From: Austropuccinia psidii
Taxonomy: Eukaryota; Basidiomycota; Pucciniomycetes; Pucciniales; Sphaerophragmiaceae
Assembly (NCBI GenBank): GCA_023105745.1
Contig: JALGQZ010000007.1
Coordinates: 26,231 to 90,230 of the forward strand
Length of the DNA stretch: 64,000 nucleotides
Direction: 5' to 3'
This document shows, in pieces, positions 46,168-59,467 of the stretch (positions within the stretch are counted from its first letter, which is position 1; every line of letters begins with the position of its first letter). The notes below the pieces were generated by a model. It searched no databases and was not told the origin of the DNA. It saw nothing but the letters and a program-made list of their open reading frames with translations. The translations under genes were made by a program, and so were the position numbers.

Positions 46168-49100
46168 ATGACAACCCGGCCCTATTCCTCAATGCGTATA
46201 TGCATGTGTCAACACTGCTCAACTCAAACACACTCTTCCCCTGAGGGTGATAGGCAAGGAGCTGCCTTCACACCTTTCCAATATAAACAGCACATTAAAA
46301 AGCTCAAATCAACCATTGCACCCAAATCTCTTCCAAACATCCCTACTTCTGCATCAGGAGCTGGGTGCCCACAAATTCTATTGGATCAAATCTTCTCAGC
46401 TGATTATTCACGTTTGACCCAAAGCACTTTCCCAACTCCAGCGGGTCTCAATTCAACTGCACAGAAACCATATAGCGGCAGTCAAACCCTTCCCCCACAA
46501 GACCTAGGAATGATAATATCTGCCATTCTATCATTAAGGTATAATTTTCCCCTCAGGGCTTCACGCATACTCAACCCCGCCCTGAACCTGCTGATCAAGT
46601 CCAGTATCTCAAGCTCAGCTGGTCCCCCCGCTCCTGCATTCCATATACCTCAAGATCTGAGTACCATATTTGAACATCTCCAATTGGAGCCAGTGATTCA
46701 AAACTATATATGTTGTCCTCAATGTTTCTCTCTTAATGGCCTTACTGAATCAGTCACAACTGACCAACCCCACTGTCAACGCCATAATGACCCAAATGAT
46801 CATGATCCCCCTTGCACACAATCATTAGGAAAATTCATCTATTCATCTGAACCCCACACCCAAAACACAGCCAACATGAAGCAAAAATTTATACCAACAA
46901 AACATTTCATTTATCAACCATTCAAAAATTGGCTTGCCAGATTTCTCCAGCGGGCTGGAATTATGAACATTCTGCATCAACATCAACAATCCCAAACTCC
47001 CGAAGATTCCCCAAAACGTGACGTCTGGGATGGATTGGTCTGGAGACGCTTCACTGGCACTAGAAATATCCATTACCCCCCATTCATGTCCATTCCTGGT
47101 GCATTGGCCTTCTCCATATATGTGGACTGGTTTAATGCACATGGAAAGTCCACCCGGTTGGCCAGCATTGGACCTATCATGCTTATTTGTCTTAATCTCC
47201 CCCCAAGTGAAAGATTGAAGCCCGAGAATGTCTATGTTGCAGGAATCATCCCTGGTCCGAAGGAGCCAACTGTGCTTCAATTGAATTATCTATTAATGCC
47301 ACTCATCAACGAGCTCAAAGAGCTATGGCAAGGTTACCATTTTGCACCCACCTCAACAGGTCCATCAGGATCCTTTATCCGTGTTTCCATCCTCACAGCC
47401 ATTGCGGATGTGGTTGCCATGCGCAAGCCTACTGGATTTATTTCCCATTCAGGAAACCACTTTTGTAATTTTTGCACCATTCACAAAGCTCAAATTGAAG
47501 AAATTGGTCCTCAATTTCACTACACGCGCTCATACCAAAGTCATAAATCAACCATTGCCAAATGGCTTCGGGCAATGCCACAACAAAGACAAGCAATTTT
47601 CTCTGAGTATGGAGTGCGATATTCAATTTTGGAAGACCTGCCGTATTGGGATGCAACCAGAATGGTTAATCTTGACATAATGCATAATTTAATACTTGGA
47701 ATTTTGAAGGATCATGCAACTTTCAAATTGTGCATTCCAGAGGCGAAATCAAAAATTTACTTCAGGTCCCGCAGGAAATCCAATGACACCAACAGTTCAG
47801 ACTCAGATTTCAAGACCTCCAACAGCTCTCTTGATAAAATCACATTGAGAGAGGCCCGCTCCCTGAGAAGAGACGCAGCAAAAATAATAAATGAGCCACT
47901 CCCCACTACTTCCAACCAAAAAAACTACTTCCCAATGCCCACCCCTAACACAGAACATCCATCTAGTGGTTCTGCGGAGATTCCTTCATTTGATGCCAAT
48001 TACATCCCCACTTCTGAAATACCCTCTGAATTGGATATCACTGCACTGAGTGATCACCAGATCAAGGGTGAGGCTCTTGAGCATCTCCGTCAAATCATAT
48101 CTGAGACCATAATTCCCTCATCATGGACAAGAGTACCTTGCAAAATGGGTTCCCCCTCTCATGGTAGCTTAAAAGCCGCTGAATGGGCTCTCTTATATAA
48201 GGTCTATATTCCATTTCTAATGCTCAGTCAACAGATGTCATTAGATGCACACCAATCTGCCAACACTCAAAGAAAAATGGGTCAGTCAGAAGAACTTGCA
48301 AATGAACTAGCCAAGAATACATTCCATTTGATTAGTGCTATCAACATTGCCACAAGCTGGACTGTTTCAATAGATGATGCGACTGCATTTGCTGAACATT
48401 GGAAAAAATTCCGCCTTTCCAATCAACACCTGTTCCCAAAACAGAAAAGTAAACCAAATCATCATTTTGCTGATCATATTCCCGAACTCTTCCAACGTTG
48501 GGGCCCAGCACAAGCCTCAGCCACATGGGGTTATCAGCGCTTGATTGGAGTATTTGCAAAGATGCCAACAAATAACAAGATATGTACGTCAATTAATAAG
48601 ATCAATATATTCACATTGATTAAACACCTGAACTGAATAAGACTAGCTTTTTGCAACTCTGAATAGATGATATAGATAAAACCTTACTTCAACATATCTG
48701 TCGATGTTCCAACCTTTCCGTTCTCCTGAAATCCCCATCTGTGCCATGTGAAATAAAACAGCTTTTCGAATCACAGCCACCTGCCGTGTTCAATCACCAT
48801 AAATATAACAAGCCATCCGGCCATGACCAACAAAATTATGATTTCCTGGTTGAGTACTTACAGACTTTTCATGCAACAAGGGAAATGGTTGATTGGATCA
48901 GCTTAGACAATACCGTGCAATCCACAAGTAATCCCACTTCAAGGATTGTCTCACCTTGGTATTTTCCAGTTTCAAACATTAATATGGGGAACAATATATT
49001 TTCAACTGAATCCAAAAATGTCAGCAACAGTGTGATATGTTTTCAAAGGGGCAACTCACGACAATTTGGTATTATTGATAGCATTTTCAAAGTCTCTGAG

Positions 49101-49328
49101 CCATCTAGCATACTGAACAATAACTTTCTGATTTTAAAAACTTTGAAGATTGATGTGAATTTCCTACCAGATTGGCCGTATCTCAATATTTATAAAGCTG
49201 TTGGTTTTGATGATGGACACTTGATTATATCAGAATAAGAAATAGAAGGTAACTGTGGATTGTATGATAACAAAGCTCTGTCATGTGGACTGCTTGTAAT
49301 GATAAAGCCGTTATTTCATGATATTTAG
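46168..49328 (+). pseudogene. CACTA/Plavaka-type transposase, copy 3 (catalytic Glu lost)
   Basis: Two exons (46168-48583 and 48667-49328). Exon 1 is open, but the predicted third catalytic residue E790 is Gln (CAG at 48535-48537 against GAG in copies 1 and 2), turning YERLIG into YQRLIG. L421 of the RKLTGF motif is Pro. A stop (TAA, 49236-49238) removes the last 30 residues. It could still bind DNA but should not cut, if the triad assignment is right. Called a pseudogene because of the stop. Confidence 0.85.
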
Positions 49329-49380
49329 TCTACAAAAATGCAAATCTCTCAGATTCATTAGAAATTTTGCTAGTTAAATA

Positions 49381-49502
49381 ATTGCCTCGAAATTTAGTGA
49401 CAGAGACATGCCATTGTGACAAGCAAAGCCCATTATTTCACATTGCCTCAAAATTTAGTGACAGAGACATGCCATTGTGACAAGCAAAGCCCATTATTTC
49501 AC
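49381..49502. repeat. 61-bp direct duplication private to copy 3
   Basis: Units 49381-49441 and 49442-49502, starting ATTGCCTC(G/A)AAATTTAG, are nearly identical. Copies 1 and 2 have one unit. It lies in the 3' flank of the transposase (49329-49640), which is otherwise non-coding. Confidence 0.9.
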
Positions 49503-49649
49503 CTTGCCACAAAGAAGTTACTATTTTGACATTGGGTACAGTGTGAATAAGCCAAGTCCAATGATCAAATGACCCACACACTCACCTTTCACAGCATCCA
49601 AAATTTCTAACTGTGCCATCATCATGTTGGAAGCAGAATCGGCTTTTGC

Positions 49650-49790
49650 GTACCCACACCCGCATGTGCACCCGCACGCACCAATGCACACGCAAACCCA
49701 CCCGCACACCCACCCGCACATGCCAATGCACACGCCCACCCACCCGCACACGCAAACGCACCTGCCCCCGCGCATGAACACGCACACTTC
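49650..49790. repeat. CA-rich subterminal minisatellite (copy 3)
   Basis: Shorter, less regular version of 28390-28605. Open frames here are compositional. Confidence 0.82.
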
Positions 49791-50004
49791 ATGGATGACC
49801 TGGTGAAGTCAAACCCCCTGCCTACATCAAGACTGGCTGAAGGACATCTTTGATGTGTGTGTGTGCAAACAGGCGGGTCTGGTGTAATTTTTACCAATCA
49901 TCGGACGGTTGTGGGATGATCAGGTGGTGAGGAATCTGAGTTGAAGGCACAGGGGAACCAATATTATTGGATGTCACAGGACTTGGTGTAAGACCAGAGT
50001 GTGA

Positions 50005-50119
50005 CGTGTGCTCAACGTTTGCTTGATTTTCGCTTGACGTGAGCTCGACTTTTATCCTGCTTGACGTTTGCTTGACGTGAAGTCAATCGCCAACGATTGA
50101 CACGAGATTCGCCCCGGTG
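50005..50119 (-). repeat. Right end of copy 3: motif cluster and terminal inverted repeat
   Basis: GCTTGACGT-type motifs at about 50010-50078 precede the inverted repeat (50074-50119), which ends GATTCGCCCCGGTG. It is nearly identical to the copy 1 right end and differs from copy 2 at the A/G of CACC(A/G)GGGC. Confidence 0.9.
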
Positions 50120-52279
50120 TCTGCGTGTGGGATAAAATGAGGCAGTACCTGGAAGGGGAAATTACAAGAAAACAGTTTTGAATTGCTGTTTGAGACTTGT
50201 GACCCTTGCTCTGCTCATGTGCTAGAATATTCTAGACTGCCCTTCCTAATATGCTAAGCTATCTTTACTGAGTTCACCAAATCAATTTTATTTTATTGAT
50301 ATTGGCTTGATCAGAAAATATTTTACTCAACAATCTCTAATCAGACTTTGCTCTACTTAAAACAATGGTTAGTTAAAGCCTTAACAAATAAATACTTTTT
50401 AAAACTTCCAGAAAATCTGGTTGAATTACACCAAAATAATTTTACAAAAGATAATAAATGAAATAAAAAAAAGAAAGAAGAACACACTTCTTACTATCAA
50501 ACAATCCAAAAAAAACTCTTATATATATATATATTTTATGTTTTTTTATGACTGAAACAGTACAGACAGTTACAATATGAGAGAGAAATAAATAGCACTT
50601 GATATCACTTATAACAGTATATGATTATTAAGGGAAAAGTAACTTGAAATATATTCAGGTAAAATAAGTTAAATTAACTGTGTGTTGAGCTATGTTTATA
50701 ACCTAAAGAAAATTCAACTACTATAGTATAATATGTGAGATGTTTTGTGAGGTTATAAAAAATAATAAATTTATAGCTTATTATTTCAACAAACCCTTTG
50801 ATCTATATAATAGTAAGCTGTTGGTTTTAAATATTGATGGTAGAATAGGAGTAGTATGAATTTAATGTAAAATTATTAATTTGGTGGTAGTTCAGGACTG
50901 AAAAAAAAATATATTTCCAGTATAATGCAAAAATTGTTTCTTATAACTTCTGAATGGATGCGTGATTAATGTGAATAGGAATGTGAAAATGTTGTTGTTT
51001 ATGTTAAATAAATTACTTGAGGTTGTTGATGGGTTTTGCTTTAGTTGTATATGTATCTTGATGAAATTGAATTGATTTAAGGGGTTCTACTTTAGCTTAA
51101 AAGTGGTAAAATTACTTTGAAAAATTCAGGTTTTATTTTAAAATCTGAGAAAATTACTTTAAAGTGATGGTTTTATTTTAAAACTCTCTAAAAATTACTT
51201 TTAAGGATTTAAACACTAAACTCCAGAGACACCTTGCTCATGAGCTTCAAGCTTTAAGATACTAATTAAATAAGGCACTACTCTACCTGCTAGTAAGGGA
51301 TGAATTAAGATCTTTTCACACTATTGGTTCTCTTGATCTATGTCAACAGCAAACCTCAATTACTAAGCTTAATTTATCAAACAAATTTCTAATTTAACCT
51401 CTTAGATAAGGGATTTGGAAAAAATAAGGAGAAGTTACAATTTCCAGATGGGAAAAAGTCTGGAGAGGAAAAAAGTTCGACTATTTATATTCTTTAGGGG
51501 GAATAGGGTTAGGGTTTAGGGTTTTCACAAATTGTTTCATGCATATGCATATAAATACTTGCTCTTATTTAATTCCCCCTGGATTACTAAGCATTTTATA
51601 AACCCATAGCTATTTTACTACCACCAAGATAAGGTTTTATACCTTCACTCCACTCATCACTCTTGTCACCCTTTACACTATACATCCTTAATTATATTTT
51701 TTTTCTAATAATAATCAGCACTACTAATCAACTCAATAATTTACACCATTAAAATTTAAAGCGATTCCCTTCCACTATCATCATCTCAATGGAATACCTA
51801 AAATAATCCACACTACTACTATTCTATATTGAAAAATCGAATGACATCAAAATAAAACAAATATAACTTCACTAACTCAGAATAATACAATATTTTTTGT
51901 AATTAAAATAGAGCTCATCTCAATACTCTTCTTAACAAAAGCTACTAAATAAGGCTTCCTCAAAATATTTTGAATCAAAATCAACCACAACTGCACAATT
52001 TCCACCAATAAGGAAAATCAATTCCCATGTAATACTACAATAATAAAGGTCTCACAATATATGTTATTGTTATTTTTTATTAAAAATTTACACAAAATTA
52101 GAATCCAAAAATTAAATAAGGGTGTTTTTCTTTTCTTGAATTCAAATATTAATTACATCAGTAGAATACTGACTTGACTTGTTTTTTTTTGGTTTTTTTT
52201 TATAGAATATGAGTTTTTAAGGTTACACAATCAGGTTCTTTGGATTATGATGTTGATTTCTTTTTTTTATATTGGTCCA
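50120..52279. other. AT-rich non-coding stretch
   Basis: About 2.2 kb with no open frame of 60 codons on either strand. It contains homopolymer runs and short AT repeats. A short TTAGGG-like stretch at about 51500 has three repeats. It may be decayed retroelement or host spacer; nothing firmer can be said. Confidence 0.6.
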
Positions 52280-54700
52280 TTAAGCTAAACTGGTATAGGT
52301 ATACCACACTGGGTGTGAAAATACAAGATTAGTGTCTAATATACCCAAGGGGTACATATTGTTACTGGCACTACTAAATTGCACACCTTCTATTGGTAAT
52401 AGATGGTTTTTCCATTCAGGAAGTATAACTTGGAGATAATCCTTGCCCACACAAGTGCAAAATGCCCCTGTATCTAAATTGACTTTGGCTTCAATATCAT
52501 TCATAAAAACTGATGTGATACAGGATGCTCCAGCAGTATAACCGTTTCCTCTAGCAGGTTTGGTCTTACACATCCTGGCATCCTGGATATTTATCAGGTT
52601 GTAGCAATCTTCACTGTACTGTGGTAAGTGGGTATGGACTTCTGTGACCTCAAAGAAAGCTGTAATGTTTTCAATGGGATAGTTCTCCACTGGTGTGTCT
52701 TCATAGAATGCAGAATCTTGATCAGATTCTTCTTTCTCTCCAGTCCAATGAACTTCTTCAATGACTTGAACCTCATTGATTTTTGTCTTTTTGGTGCAAG
52801 TGTTGGTTAAATGTGAATTACTTCCACATTTATAAAACTTCAAGACAGGTTTTTCTGGTCTTCTGTCCTCTCTGGCAATCTTTGAGACCATCTTGGATTC
52901 AATAGGGATTTTAGTCCAAGCTTTACCAATTCTTGTCCTAATAATGGTATCTTCCATTGCATTAATGTAGTCGTCTGTTGAACAGGGTTCCACACATCTG
53001 CTTTTGATAGCATGTTCCAGTTCTCCTCCACACTCTCTTAATATTTTCATATTAATCATGACGTCAGACATATCTGGGTGTAAAGGAGATAATCTGTCTT
53101 TCTGCTTGAAGAACCAAGTAAGTGGTTTATCTTTCTCTGAGTTAAAAATGGCATTTTCAAAAGCATTTTCCATTTTAAACCTCCAAGAATTGTTGGCCCA
53201 TTTAGTAATCACTTCAGACTTCCACCAAGACCAATCATGTTTCCCATGATCCATTCTCATCTTGTAATACCATTTCTTTTCAGTTCTGGTAAACAGAGAG
53301 TGTAATTTTTCCACTATGATTTCATCAGGTATATGAAAGTCTTCTTGCAACATATCAATAGTCCTGATGAACTCAATATGGCTATATTCTCCTTCACCAG
53401 AGAATGTTGGCCATTCTTCCAATTTGGGAATATCTTTTGCAGAGATAACATTTTCTCCTAAGAATGGGGTCAAACTTCCTTTAACAGAAAGTTTTTCTTC
53501 AGTAAAAGGTGTAGAATGTCTTTCCATATGTGGTACATAATTCTTATGAATTTGTTCTACATTTGTAATTATTTCATTCTTTAACTTCTGCCTTTCACTG
53601 TCACTTTTTGCTAAATGTGTAGCAAACTTATTGGTATTTCCAACTATTTCTAAGACATGATATTTTAGAGTTTTAATTTGATCATTCATTTTAAAAATGG
53701 AGAGATCTTCCATTTAATCATTCTGAACCTGACATGTACTTTCAATTCTATTACATGTATTAATAATTGGATAAATTCTGGCATTTGCCACTTGATACCA
53801 TTCAGTATATCTTTGATCATATCTTTTTAATTCGCTTATGTCTGATGTAAGTTTATTTATCTTTGCATCAAATTTACCAAGGGCTACATGAATATCAGAT
53901 TGTACAAAATGTATCTGATCTATTATTTCTTTGGAAAAGTTCTGTTCATCCTTTCCTGCTCTTTGGCTGTGAATTCCATCAAAGTCCTGGCCATGTTTAA
54001 TACACTGTCCATGGCTGAAGGCTCCAATTTGGGGATCCTGTACCCTTGTGGGTAAGGTCTGTGCCAATTGGCTTTGTCTTTGCCCTTGCTTTGATGGTTC
54101 TTGGGACTTCTCTGCTTCTTCTGAGGTCCTTTGGGCTTGTCCTTGGACGCTTCTGGAGCTGGTTTGGAGCTGGCAGACGCCACTGGGGCCTCTGTCTCCA
54201 AAGCTGGAGTCATTTACAACTCTTTCTTCTGGTCTATGGATAAAAGACTTTGGTTCTTCAACCAATCCTTTATCTTTTTGACCTTGTCTTTGCAAGACAA
54301 TGGGCTCCATCCTCCTAGGAGTTCTATGGTCTTCTCCTGACCCAGAAAGCTCTTGATGTGTAAGTAGGAGTTCATGGCCCCCTACCAAAGGCTTGGGAAT
54401 ATTTCCCACTCCTCTTCTTTGGCTGCTCTGAACCAATTTTTGTATTGGCATTGATATATATCTATTTCTGCCACTTTAAAATGGTTCAGCCCTGGAAATA
54501 TTATCATGAATCAGTTCAGGCTCAGAATTCATGTCAAAATCTGTGGGTACAGACCTTGGGGAATGGGGGGCAACTCTGGCATCCTCCAAATGAGTCTTCC
54601 TTGAGGAAGACTTGGCACTTCTGGATTTGGTCTGGCCTCTTCCTTGTCCACATCCATCTGGTTAGACTGAATAGTTGCATCCATTTCTGGTTTGCACCAT
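52280..54700 (-). pseudogene. Ty3-type retrotransposon gag-protease fragment
   Basis: One reading frame from ATG at 54700, broken by TAA at 54664-54662 and TAA at 53716-53714. The main part (53713-52280, 477 aa) has a capsid-like domain (KLEEWPTFSGEGEYSHIEF, then WYYKMRMDHGKHDWSWWK), a zinc knuckle whose first Cys is replaced (FYKCGSNSHLTNTC), and an aspartic protease start with DTGA near residue 415. The frame leaves the family after about 52320. No reverse transcriptase, RNase H or integrase follows, so pol is missing. I recognise the family from its abundance in Austropuccinia. The three breaks, including that in the overlapping frame, make it dead. Confidence 0.85.
53923..54375 (-). pseudogene. 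Overlapping second frame within gag
   Basis: A second frame of about 150 codons overlaps the gag frame: it starts at ATG 54375 (MNSYLHIKSFLGQEK), has TAA at 54216-54214, continues KDKPKGPQKKQRSPK (very basic) and ends in MEFTAKEQERMNRTFPKK. The composition looks like a genuine basic protein rather than a shadow. I recall both frames as separate proteins in Austropuccinia. Function unknown; perhaps nucleic-acid binding because of the Lys-rich middle. Confidence 0.6.
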
Positions 54701-55296
54701 TTTCACATCAATTCAAAGATAAAAAAAAGTGAGAATATAAGATAAACACACACCTTTTGGTGGTAATGTATTCTTTTATGAGCTAAATAAGGTGCCTCGT
54801 TTAGCAATTTTCACCTCAATAATGTCTTCAGATTCTGCTTCTGAATATTCAGGACTAGTTATATATCTTTTTCTGAGTCTGTTGCCAGCTGCACAGTATT
54901 TGATTAAAGATACTAGAAAAAATTATAAAAGAGAAAAATTATTTTTCATACTTTTTAAAAGATTTTTTAAAGATTTTTTATAAGTTTTATATAGTTCAAT
55001 ATTAAAAAATTATTCTTTTTAAAGAAAAAAGATCAAAATTTAAGATTTTTAATTAAAATTAATTCAGAGTAACTCAAAGAATAATTTTATAAGTTTTTGG
55101 ATGTGAAAAGTCACATGTAAAAACAGTATAAAATTAAACCAAATTCCTCAATGAAAAAGATTTCCAAAACAATTTCAAAAATAAAAATTATCTCAACTTT
55201 AAAATGAAAGAAAGAAATATTATTAAATTAATATATTTTAGAACTTGAAAATATATTAAGGGTACAAGGTTCAAAAAACACAGCCAGGCCCCCAAA
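54701..55296. other. Retroelement leader with possible primer-binding site
   Basis: About 600 bp between the gag start and the LTR. Read on the minus strand, the LTR is followed at once by TTTGGGGGCCTGGCTGTG, a candidate primer-binding site. No gene supported. Confidence 0.45.
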
Positions 55297-57247
55297 TGTA
55301 AGATGTGACTATGAAACTGATAATAATATTACTATTAATCAACAGTACTATGTCTGTTCTTATGAAATATAATAATAAAATATTATTATAACCACAATTG
55401 AATAATTAAAGAATTATTTCTTTCACGTGTCAAAAACTACTAGTGATTTTAACAGTGAGCAGTAATTGTCTACAAGAATCAATTACCAGAAGATTTTAAT
55501 AATAAAACTTCTTTTATTAAAATAATAAAATTATTTTAATATATAATTATCTTTTGCAAGAATAATTATAAATATAATTCTTGAAGAAAAACCAATTTTT
55601 TAGAGAAAAACTTTAAGAATTAAAGATAAATCACTAATTAATATTCCAAAGAGCTTATTGAAAGATACAATAGAGAGATTTGACGTAAAAGTTTGGATTT
55701 AATGGATTGAAATGTATTTATAACAGTATTAAAACAATATATATTTGGATTCTATGATTTCAAATCTTTCTGATTGATTCTGAAAGGATTAAAACACTTA
55801 AGAATAGCTTTTAACTAATACTTACTTGTTGGTAACAATGATTTAAATGGATAATAAGATGATGATGATGATGTGGAAAAAACAGAAAGAGAAGGCCTCT
55901 TTTAAGTCATCAACAGCTCACAGAGGCGTGCGATGGAGCAAACTAAAAAACCAGTGAGTGAGAAAACAATAAACCCTTTTGGATTATTGATTGTATCATC
56001 TGTTGTCTCATAAGATTATCATAATTACTTAATTGATGCTTTTACGTGACTACCAACCCAATATGGTTAGGAATAAAAGGAGTAACATTTGTAAATATTC
56101 TTTTATTCCAAAATAATAATTGATTTCTCAAAGTTATCAATTTTATTGGAAATTTCATCACAGGTTGTATTTACTGTGAATTTTTGAAGATTCAGTGTTT
56201 CACATAGAATAATCAAAAATGGACTGTAAGTAAACCGTTTAATTTTACTAGTAAAACCATAATGTTTTTTGGTTTTACCATATATAATAGAGGTCTTCAT
56301 TTTTCCTGAAGGTTTCAAAGAGATTCATTAAGAATTGTATTTTTAATGAATTTTTGAAGTTTTTACCTCATTTCTATGTAGAATTGCAAATATCAGTGTT
56401 TTACTGGTTGCTATGAGGTAAATCAATGGATACAGGTCCAAAAAACGTTTTAATTACTCTTTTGGGGTTTATCCATGGAAAGTCATTAAGAATTGACATG
56501 GCTAAAGGAGTCTAAGTAGCTCTTTACCTCCATGGCACGTCAAAATAGCAAGTTATTTACTATTTTCTTAAGATTTACTGTAGTTGTAACATGGTAACCA
56601 AGTTCCCAAAGTGTTTTAGTTTACTAATTGGGCCAATATCAGCCATGGATCCAAGCTTTGGAGCTGTCCACGCCTCTGAGGCCTCAGAAGTTTGGTAACC
56701 TGGCTCTCTTTGATGTCTTTTGTCCCCCTTGCTTATTTTTCATGTCAAAATAAAAATTTAACCTTCAAGTGAGATATCCACTATGGGTGTACCAAAAGTC
56801 CATGCAAGAATACCATGATATTAAGTGCTCAAAACATGCATAACACTATTCTTAGTGTATATTTAACATGGGATTTCTCACATTCCATTATTTTGGCGTG
56901 AAATTAAGAAAAACAAAAATTTTCACAGATCTTTTATGTGGTATTGATGATGTGGTATTGAAGTATTTTCCATATTACCACCTCAAAGAGTTAATTTGAG
57001 CTTATTCACTCTATGGAGCTACCCTAGGTGAAATTTTGTGTAGAATCCAAATCTGGCCTTAAATCCAAGGATTTACTCACTCAATAAAATGTTATTCATC
57101 TTTTCTGAAATAAAAAATGATGAATTTTGGATATATGCATGACTTATGAGTTATGCATAATTCAATATTTATTTTTAAGATAATTGTGGCCTATTTGGGT
57201 ATGTAAGATATACCTCAAGGCTTACAGTTTCATAGTGAAACCTTACA
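55297..57247 (-). repeat. Probable long terminal repeat (5' LTR of minus-strand Ty3 element)
   Basis: Starts TGTAAGATGTGACTATGAAA at 55297 and ends with the near inverse CAGTTTCATAGTGAAACC-TTACA at 57247, so both termini are TG...CA with about 23-bp imperfect inverted ends. Length 1951 bp. It lies upstream of the minus-strand gag at LTR-like distance. The partner LTR is not in the window, so this is not proven. Confidence 0.5.
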
Positions 57248-57289
57248 CTATAATATTAAGAAATTGACTACATGATGAAGATATTAACA

Positions 57290-59000
57290 ATAAATCCTAT
57301 ATATTGATAAAATCATTATAAAATTAGTAAATCAATGATAAAATTAATAAATTAATTGAAATATTATAATAAGTAGATTATAAAATTGATAAATGAATTT
57401 CAAAATTAAGAACTTAATGTCAAGATTATTACATTGATGAAAAATTAATAAATTGATAATAAAATTAATGAATTCACTAGAAAATAAATAATCTAATTAT
57501 AAAACCAATGAATCAATGATAAAATTATCAAATCAATTGTAAAATTAACAAATTATTTATAAAATTAATAAAGTAACTATAAAATTAATAAATCAACTCC
57601 AAATTCATTAGTTATATATAAAATCAATAAATTAATTGTAAAATTTAAAAATGAATTATAAGATTAATAAATCAATTACAAAATTATTCAATCAATCATA
57701 TAATTATTTAATAAATTATAAATTCAATAAATTAATTATAGAATTAATACATTAATTATAAAAATATTAAATAAATCAGTTAATTAATAAATTAATTATA
57801 AAATTTTTAAATTGATTGAATAATGTTCAATCAATTATAAAATCAAGAAATTAGTTATAAAATTATTAAATTAACTATAAAATTATCAAATTTACTAAAA
57901 AATCCATAATTTCATTATAAGATCAATAAATTGATTATAAAATTATTATATTAATTATATAATTATTAAATTCATTATAAAATGAATAAATAAATTAAAA
58001 ATTTTAAATTTAACAAATCAATTATAGTATTAATAAATTAATAAATTAGCTATAAAATTAATTAATTAATTATGAAATTCAGAAATCAATTCTAAAATTA
58101 ATAAATTAATGAATGGATTATATAATTAATAAAGTAAGAAATTAATTATTAAATTCATCAATCAATAATAAAATTTATAAATTAATTATAAAATTGATAA
58201 ATCAACTATAAAATTAATAATCTAATTGATAAATTGAAAATTAATTATAAAGCTCATAAATTAATCATAAAATTATTAAATTAAGTATAATATTATTAAA
58301 TTAATTATGAAATTAATAATTAAATTATAGAATTAATTAATTAACTATAGAATTAATAAGTTAATTACAGCATTGAAAATTAATTCTAAAATTAATGAAT
58401 TAATTATCAAATTAACAAATTAATTACAAAATTGATAACTTTATCATAAGATTGATAATTTACTTATAAAATTAATGAATTGATTATCAAATTAATCAAT
58501 TAACTATATAATTATTAAGTTAACTATAAAATTAACAAATTAATTATCAAATTATTAAATCAACTATAAGATTAATAAGTGAATTATAAAGTTAATATTA
58601 ATTAATTAAGAAATAAATGAATTTGTTTTTAAAATCAATACATTAATTATAAAATTAAGAAATTAATTACAAAATTGATAAATTAATAAATTAATTATAA
58701 GATTGATAAGCTAATTATAAAATTATTTAATCAATTAGAAAACTAATAAATTAATTTCAAAATCAATAAGCTCACTATGAAATTATAAATTAGCTATAAG
58801 ATTAATAAATCAATCATAGAAATCATAAATAAATAAGCTAAATATAGAATTATTTAATTAATCATTAAATTATCAAATTAATGAAAAATTGATAGATGAG
58901 CTGTAAAATTGATAAATTAATTGTAAAATTGATGAAATAATTAAGCAAATATAAAATTAGTAAGTCAATTATAAGGTTAAGAAATTTTTTATTAAATTAG
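57290..59000. repeat. AT-rich 20-bp quasi-repeat array
   Basis: About 1.7 kb built from degenerate units close to TAATAAATTAATTATAAAAT, with roughly 20-bp spacing, very low G+C and no coding frame. Unit sequences vary continuously. It lies between two retroelement fragments. Confidence 0.85.
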
Positions 59001-59467
59001 TATCTCTATAAATATATATTTTATATATATCTTTTAATTTTTAAATAAATACTCATATATCATAGAGTATCTGTCATGTGGCTAATAACCACAAGACTAG
59101 TATTTTGGCGTGTTTTGTATATAAAAACACTTTAAGCCACTAATGCAGCCTTAATTCTTAAGTGAATTAAGACAGCTCATACTGATAAGCCAACAGTTGA
59201 GGTGTGTTTGGGCACATTGTTAGCTCAATTACCCTGTAATACACCATCTTTGACAGATTATACTTGCTAAACACAAGTAGTCTGTGAGATATTGGCATAC
59301 AAACAGTATACCACATATCAGTAAGCTGTATTTTTGACATGGAATTGTTAATTCAATTACATTGTCATCATACAAGGGCATCTGTAGTATCATATACAAA
59401 GATGTGCAAAACCAGCATTTTAAGAAGTCTTAACTGACATAAGCCCTCTTCTTTCCTGTTTTATTCA
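59001..59467. other. Leader of plus-strand Ty3 fragment
   Basis: About 470 bp of ordinary composition after the AT-rich array, without an open frame. Probably the untranslated leader of the element that follows; no LTR boundary could be placed. Confidence 0.4.

Larger units (their letters stand above)
32787..50119 (+). mobile_element. Giant CACTA/Plavaka-like transposon, copy 3 (left end missing)
   Basis: 17.3 kb colinear with 8535-28901 of copy 2 but with one unit of the 3-kb segment. It starts abruptly inside the last exon of the 677-aa gene and ends with a good inverted repeat at 50119. The base triplet after the end is TCT, different from the ATA before copy 1, so copies 1 and 3 are not two ends of one insertion. 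Confidence 0.93.

Noticed and set aside
118..50119. One 50-kb transposon with copies 1 and 3 as its two ends
   Set aside because: Both outer ends are right ends of the element, and the flanking triplets (ATA and TCT) do not form a target duplication.
51495..51520. Interstitial telomere sequence (TTAGGG-like)
   Set aside because: Only about three imperfect units in an AT-rich context; no support for a chromosome end or fusion.
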